Shown here piece after piece: positions 6,801 through 7,891 of a stretch of DNA of 7,891 nucleotides. The notes under the pieces were generated by a model. The model was not told the DNA's origin. It saw only the letters and a list, made by a program, of their open reading frames with translations, and did no database searches. A program made the position numbers and the translations under genes. The stretch spans positions 1 through 7,891 of the forward strand of contig CAMFIW010000103.1 of NCBI GenBank assembly GCA_945952355.1. The letters are read 5' to 3'. This DNA comes from an uncultured Phenylobacterium sp. (lineage in GTDB: Bacteria; Pseudomonadota; Alphaproteobacteria; Caulobacterales; Caulobacteraceae). Each line of letters opens with the position of its first letter. Position 1 is the first letter of the stretch.

Positions 6801-7228
6801 GCGCCGCCTTGTTCAACCCCAAGCGGCCCGTCCTGGGCTTCGTGGCCCTGCCACAGATCTGGCTGTTTCAGATCCTGCTGACCGCCGTCGCGCCGTTGGT
6901 CGACCTTGCCGTGGTCTGGAGCCTGATCACCTCGATCTACGGCGTCATCTCCCACCCTGTGGAATGGCAGCCGGACGACACCTTCCGTTCGCTCTTCTAC
7001 TGGGCGGCCTTCATCTTCCTCGACCTTTCGGCGGGCGCGCTCGGCATGGCGCTGGAGCGCCGCGCCCCCTGGGCGGATCTCGCCTGGCTGCCGGCTCAGC
7101 GCTTCGGCTACCGCCAGCTCATGTACTACGTGGTGATGAAGTCCATCGCTTCGGCGGTGCAGGGCGCCCGGGTCGGATGGGGGCGGCTGGAGCGGCGCGG
7201 GAGCGTGGCCATGGAGAACGCGCGCTGA
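3839..7228 (+). CDS. Three-domain envelope polysaccharide enzyme: GH18-like / NodB-type deacetylase / GT2 synthase
   Basis: This 1129-residue fusion is predicted to make and modify a hexosamine-type polysaccharide. After a basic N-terminus (KRARR) comes a membrane helix (about 20-42). A GH18-like domain spans about 100-405: GYSGYMFDLEN (204-214) keeps Asp211 and catalytic Glu213 of DxxDxDxE but has Ser206 and Met209 at the first two Asp positions, and LMAYDEHYG (266-274) is the family's later motif. A polysaccharide deacetylase (CE4, NodB) domain spans about 475-690 with TFDDGP (486-491; Asp488, Asp489), His539 and His543 as metal ligands, FRPPFFGD (576-583), DPDDW (611-615) and LLHD (643-646, His645); its full metal and catalytic set is present. 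A second helix (about 713-738) leads to a GT2 domain (about 757-1000) with DDGS (793-796), DAD (844-846), EDQD (935-938) and the processive-synthase signature QRYRW (972-976). About three to four further helices follow (999-1108). The topology places GH18 and CE4 in the periplasm and GT2 in the cytosol. The polymer is unknown; a NodC/PgaC-like GlcNAc polymer is inferred. ATG 3839 gives the expected N-terminus. Confidence 0.93.
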   Translation: MPDYIFHDPTGKRARRTGLAGGLLVALAALMVAGFFATLAFAPRLPAVELQDPRVLTALHQETAHRLKRGDKPAWTRIPRPQEQAKGRWATPQPTAQSRPLTIGFYVSWDDASRESLRRHVDSLDVLAPQWIALADSSGQVSVTNDARAEAIVAEAKHRPSLLPVVHNAQNAVWNGPMADALILDPAARKKLIANLLNLANSRGYSGYMFDLENLSPRAAAAYPAFLAQVKAAFAPSGREIWLTAPIDDTAWPLKKLQAAADVIVLMAYDEHYGTGDPGPPASQAWFQTHVAAAMADLDPAKTVLALGSYGYDWALESKFHKQAAAGAVTFYEATQTAHDSSATVAMDEAALNPTYAYKDETGRDHSVWFLDAATLYNQIKVSDAFRPMGYGVWRLGSEDPGIWKVLPHNYGQVQPVDLQDMVPGQDVDFDGTGEVLKVTATPTPGKRSVVIDQATGLISAETYDVLPTSYVIQRYGAHPGLVALTFDDGPDGRWTPKILDILKEKQAVATFFVIGQNMERFPELVQREVREGQMVGSHTWTHPNIAETSSTQANIELSATQRLFETLTGKSMRLFRPPFFGDAEPSTPREVAPLLLAQQQGYMTVGLRIDPDDWKKPDAGLIVERVLDRLDDTGPRAGQIVLLHDSGGDRSRTVAALPVLIDQLRAHGYKLVTVDQLAGMTRAQALPPTSRASFELMLDRMGFGFFHGLEAALRTLFIVAIALGVARLLVLGVLALVHRMRIDGRTPPLAFPDDGPIVSVLIPCFNEEKVIAASVARILASRWPQLEVIVLDDGSKDATAQIVRDAYKEEPRVTLLSFENGGKARALNRGLEHAKGDIVVALDADTLFPTDTIAKLARWFHDPKVGAVAGNAIVGNRVNIVTRWQALEYVTAQNLERRALAALGAVTVVPGAVGAWRKKALLDLGGYPPDTLAEDQDLTLAVQRAGWRVEFDPEARAYTEAPDTVAGLLKQRYRWSFGTLQCLWKHRAALFNPKRPVLGFVALPQIWLFQILLTAVAPLVDLAVVWSLITSIYGVISHPVEWQPDDTFRSLFYWAAFIFLDLSAGALGMALERRAPWADLAWLPAQRFGYRQLMYYVVMKSIASAVQGARVGWGRLERRGSVAMENAR

Positions 7229-7232
7229 GCAA

Positions 7233-7299
7233 AGGCGCCGCTACGGAAACCCTCGTTTTCCGGGCCTGACAGCGGTTGCCTACCGTAGCGTCGGCGCCT
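7233..7299 (+). terminator. Large stem-loop after the polysaccharide gene (possible terminator or attenuator)
   Basis: Starting 5 nt after the stop codon, AGGCGCCGCTACGG (7233-7246) pairs with CCGTAGC (7283-7289) plus GGCGCCT (7293-7299), leaving a 3-nt bulge GTC (7290-7292): 14 base pairs enclosing 36 nt. Within it CGGAAA (7244-7249) can instead pair with TTTCCG (7257-7262); this uses three bases of the large stem, so the two forms exclude each other. No T-run follows, so classical intrinsic termination is doubtful. The position directly after a stop codon still suggests transcript 3'-end formation or protection. Confidence 0.5.
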
Positions 7300-7304
7300 A
7301 TAAG
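7276..7304 (+). promoter_or_regulatory. Candidate promoter of sucC
   Basis: TTGCCT (7276-7281), a 17-nt spacer and TATAAG (7299-7304) match the sigma-70 consensus at 4 of 6 and 5 of 6 positions with ideal spacing. Read in the Caulobacter form it is TTGCCTA, 14 nt, CCTATAAG. Transcription would begin near 7311, about 46 nt before the sucC start. The spacer coincides with the right arm of the stem-loop at 7233-7299, so termination of the upstream transcript and initiation for sucC share the same DNA. Confidence 0.5.
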
Positions 7305-7312
7305 CCGCGTCA

Positions 7313-7329
7313 CTCGCCAACGGGGCGAG
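7313..7329 (+). promoter_or_regulatory. Small GC-rich hairpin in the sucC leader
   Basis: CTCGCC (7313-7318) pairs perfectly with GGCGAG (7324-7329) around the loop AACGG. It would lie almost at the 5' end of a transcript starting near 7311. No Shine-Dalgarno sequence is seen between it and ATG 7357. It may stabilise the mRNA end or affect translation; nothing identifies it as a known riboswitch. Confidence 0.35.
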
Positions 7330-7356
7330 CCTCCAGACCACGCGTCACCCGACCTC

Positions 7357-7891
7357 ATGAACATCCACGAGCATCAAGCCAAGGCCGTCCTCTCCGAGTT
7401 CGGCGTAGCGGTTCCGCGCGGGTACCCCGCCTTCTCCGTCGACGAGGCCGTACAGGCCGCCGAGAAGCTCGGCGGACCGGTCTTCGTCGTGAAGTCCCAG
7501 ATCCACGCCGGCGGGCGCGGCAAGGGCCGCTTCGAGGGCCTTGGCCCCGACGCCAAGGGCGGCGTCCGGGTGGTCAAGTCGGTCGACGAGGTCAAGGCCA
7601 ACGCCGCCGAGATGCTCGGCCGCGTGCTGGTGACCCACCAGACCGGGCCCAAGGGCAAGCAGGTCAACCGCCTCTATATCGAAGAGGGCGCGGCGATCGC
7701 CAAGGAATTCTACCTGTCCCTGCTGGTGGACCGCGAGACGAGCCGGGTCTCGGTCGTCGCCTCCACCGAAGGCGGCATGGACATCGAGGAGGTCGCCCAC
7801 TCGACGCCCGAGAAGATCGTCACCTTCTCTATCGATCCGGCGACCTGGGGCTTCCGGTTCCACGGCCGCGCGCTCGCCAAGGCCCTAGGCC
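7357..7891 (+). CDS. sucC: Succinyl-CoA synthetase (ADP-forming) beta subunit, 5' part
   Basis: SucC, with SucD, converts succinyl-CoA, ADP and phosphate to succinate, CoA and ATP in the TCA cycle in the cytoplasm. The window holds the first 178 codons of a protein usually near 400 residues; the frame runs off the right edge without a stop. [17 protein letters not shown] (1-17) is the standard SucC N-terminus. [14 protein letters not shown] (45-58) is the ATP-grasp nucleotide-binding segment (Lys47 and the glycine-rich loop). Later blocks include [20 protein letters not shown] and [15 protein letters not shown], both strongly conserved. Between GRGKG and GGVRVVKS there is an insertion ([10 protein letters not shown]) relative to E. 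coli SucC, as I recall for alphaproteobacterial enzymes. The family N-terminus fixes ATG 7357 as the start even though no Shine-Dalgarno sequence is visible. sucD would be expected just beyond the window. Confidence 0.96.
   Translation, partial: MNIHEHQAKAVLSEFGVAVPRGYPAFSVDEAVQAAEKLGGPVFVVKSQIHAGGRGKGRFEGLGPDAKGGVRVVKSVDEVKANAAEMLGRVLVTHQTGPKGKQVNRLYIEEGAAIAKEFYLSLLVDRETSRVSVVASTEGGMDIEEVAHSTPEKIVTFSIDPATWGFRFHGRALAKALG

Noticed and set aside
4790..6955. Long - strand open frame of about 721 codons antisense to the polysaccharide enzyme
   Set aside because: Mirror of the codon bias of the real gene, which has complete CE4 and GT2 motifs; the antisense product shows no motif and is rich in Gly, His, Asp and Gln.
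7244..7262. The CGGAAA/TTTCCG hairpin as a stand-alone intrinsic terminator
   Set aside because: It is only 6 bp and is followed by GGGCCTGAC rather than a T-run; it is reported instead as a competing form of the larger stem-loop.

Overview
The window is GC-rich (roughly two thirds G+C by eye) with strong G/C preference at third codon positions. This fits an alphaproteobacterium, most likely of the Caulobacterales (Caulobacter/Phenylobacterium-like). The assignment is inferred from overall style: the succinyl-CoA synthetase with an alphaproteobacterial-type insertion, the membrane-anchored LytTR regulator, and a large GH18-deacetylase-glycosyltransferase fusion. It is not a species identification.

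Layout from left to right. (1) Positions 2-565, + strand: 3' part of an unrecognised protein with a Pro-rich linker, probably exported, whose true start lies outside the window. (2) 562-984, - strand: a HIT-family nucleotide-binding protein converging on gene 1 with overlapping stop codons. (3) 985-1103: a divergent promoter region. (4) 1104-2090, +: malate dehydrogenase of the cytosolic-like 'type 2' family. It is followed after 24 nt, probably in the same operon, by (5) 2115-2663, +: a RimJ/RimL-type GNAT acetyltransferase. (6) 2660-3466, -: a four-helix membrane protein with a C-terminal LytTR DNA-binding domain, again converging with overlapping stops. (7) 3467-3838: a second divergent control region with a candidate promoter each way and a long imperfect hairpin just ahead of the next start codon. 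(8) 3839-7228, +: a 1129-residue three-domain envelope polysaccharide enzyme (GH18-like glycosidase, NodB-type deacetylase, processive GT2 synthase) with membrane helices placed so that the first two domains face the periplasm. (9) 7229-7356: a short region with a 14-bp stem-loop, a good candidate sigma-70-type promoter overlapping it, and a leader hairpin. (10) 7357 to the window end, +: 5' part of sucC, succinyl-CoA synthetase beta subunit.

mdh and sucC are both TCA-cycle genes and in many alphaproteobacteria sit next to each other. Here a GNAT gene, the membrane LytTR regulator and the polysaccharide enzyme lie between them, which looks like an accessory block placed inside a housekeeping locus. 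The LytTR gene and the polysaccharide gene are divergently transcribed from one 372-bp region, so regulation of the latter by the former is a reasonable but untested idea. The most notable items are the single-polypeptide polymerise/deacetylate/trim enzyme and the structured, inverted-repeat-rich control regions on both sides of it. No mobile element, CRISPR array, tRNA or rRNA was seen.
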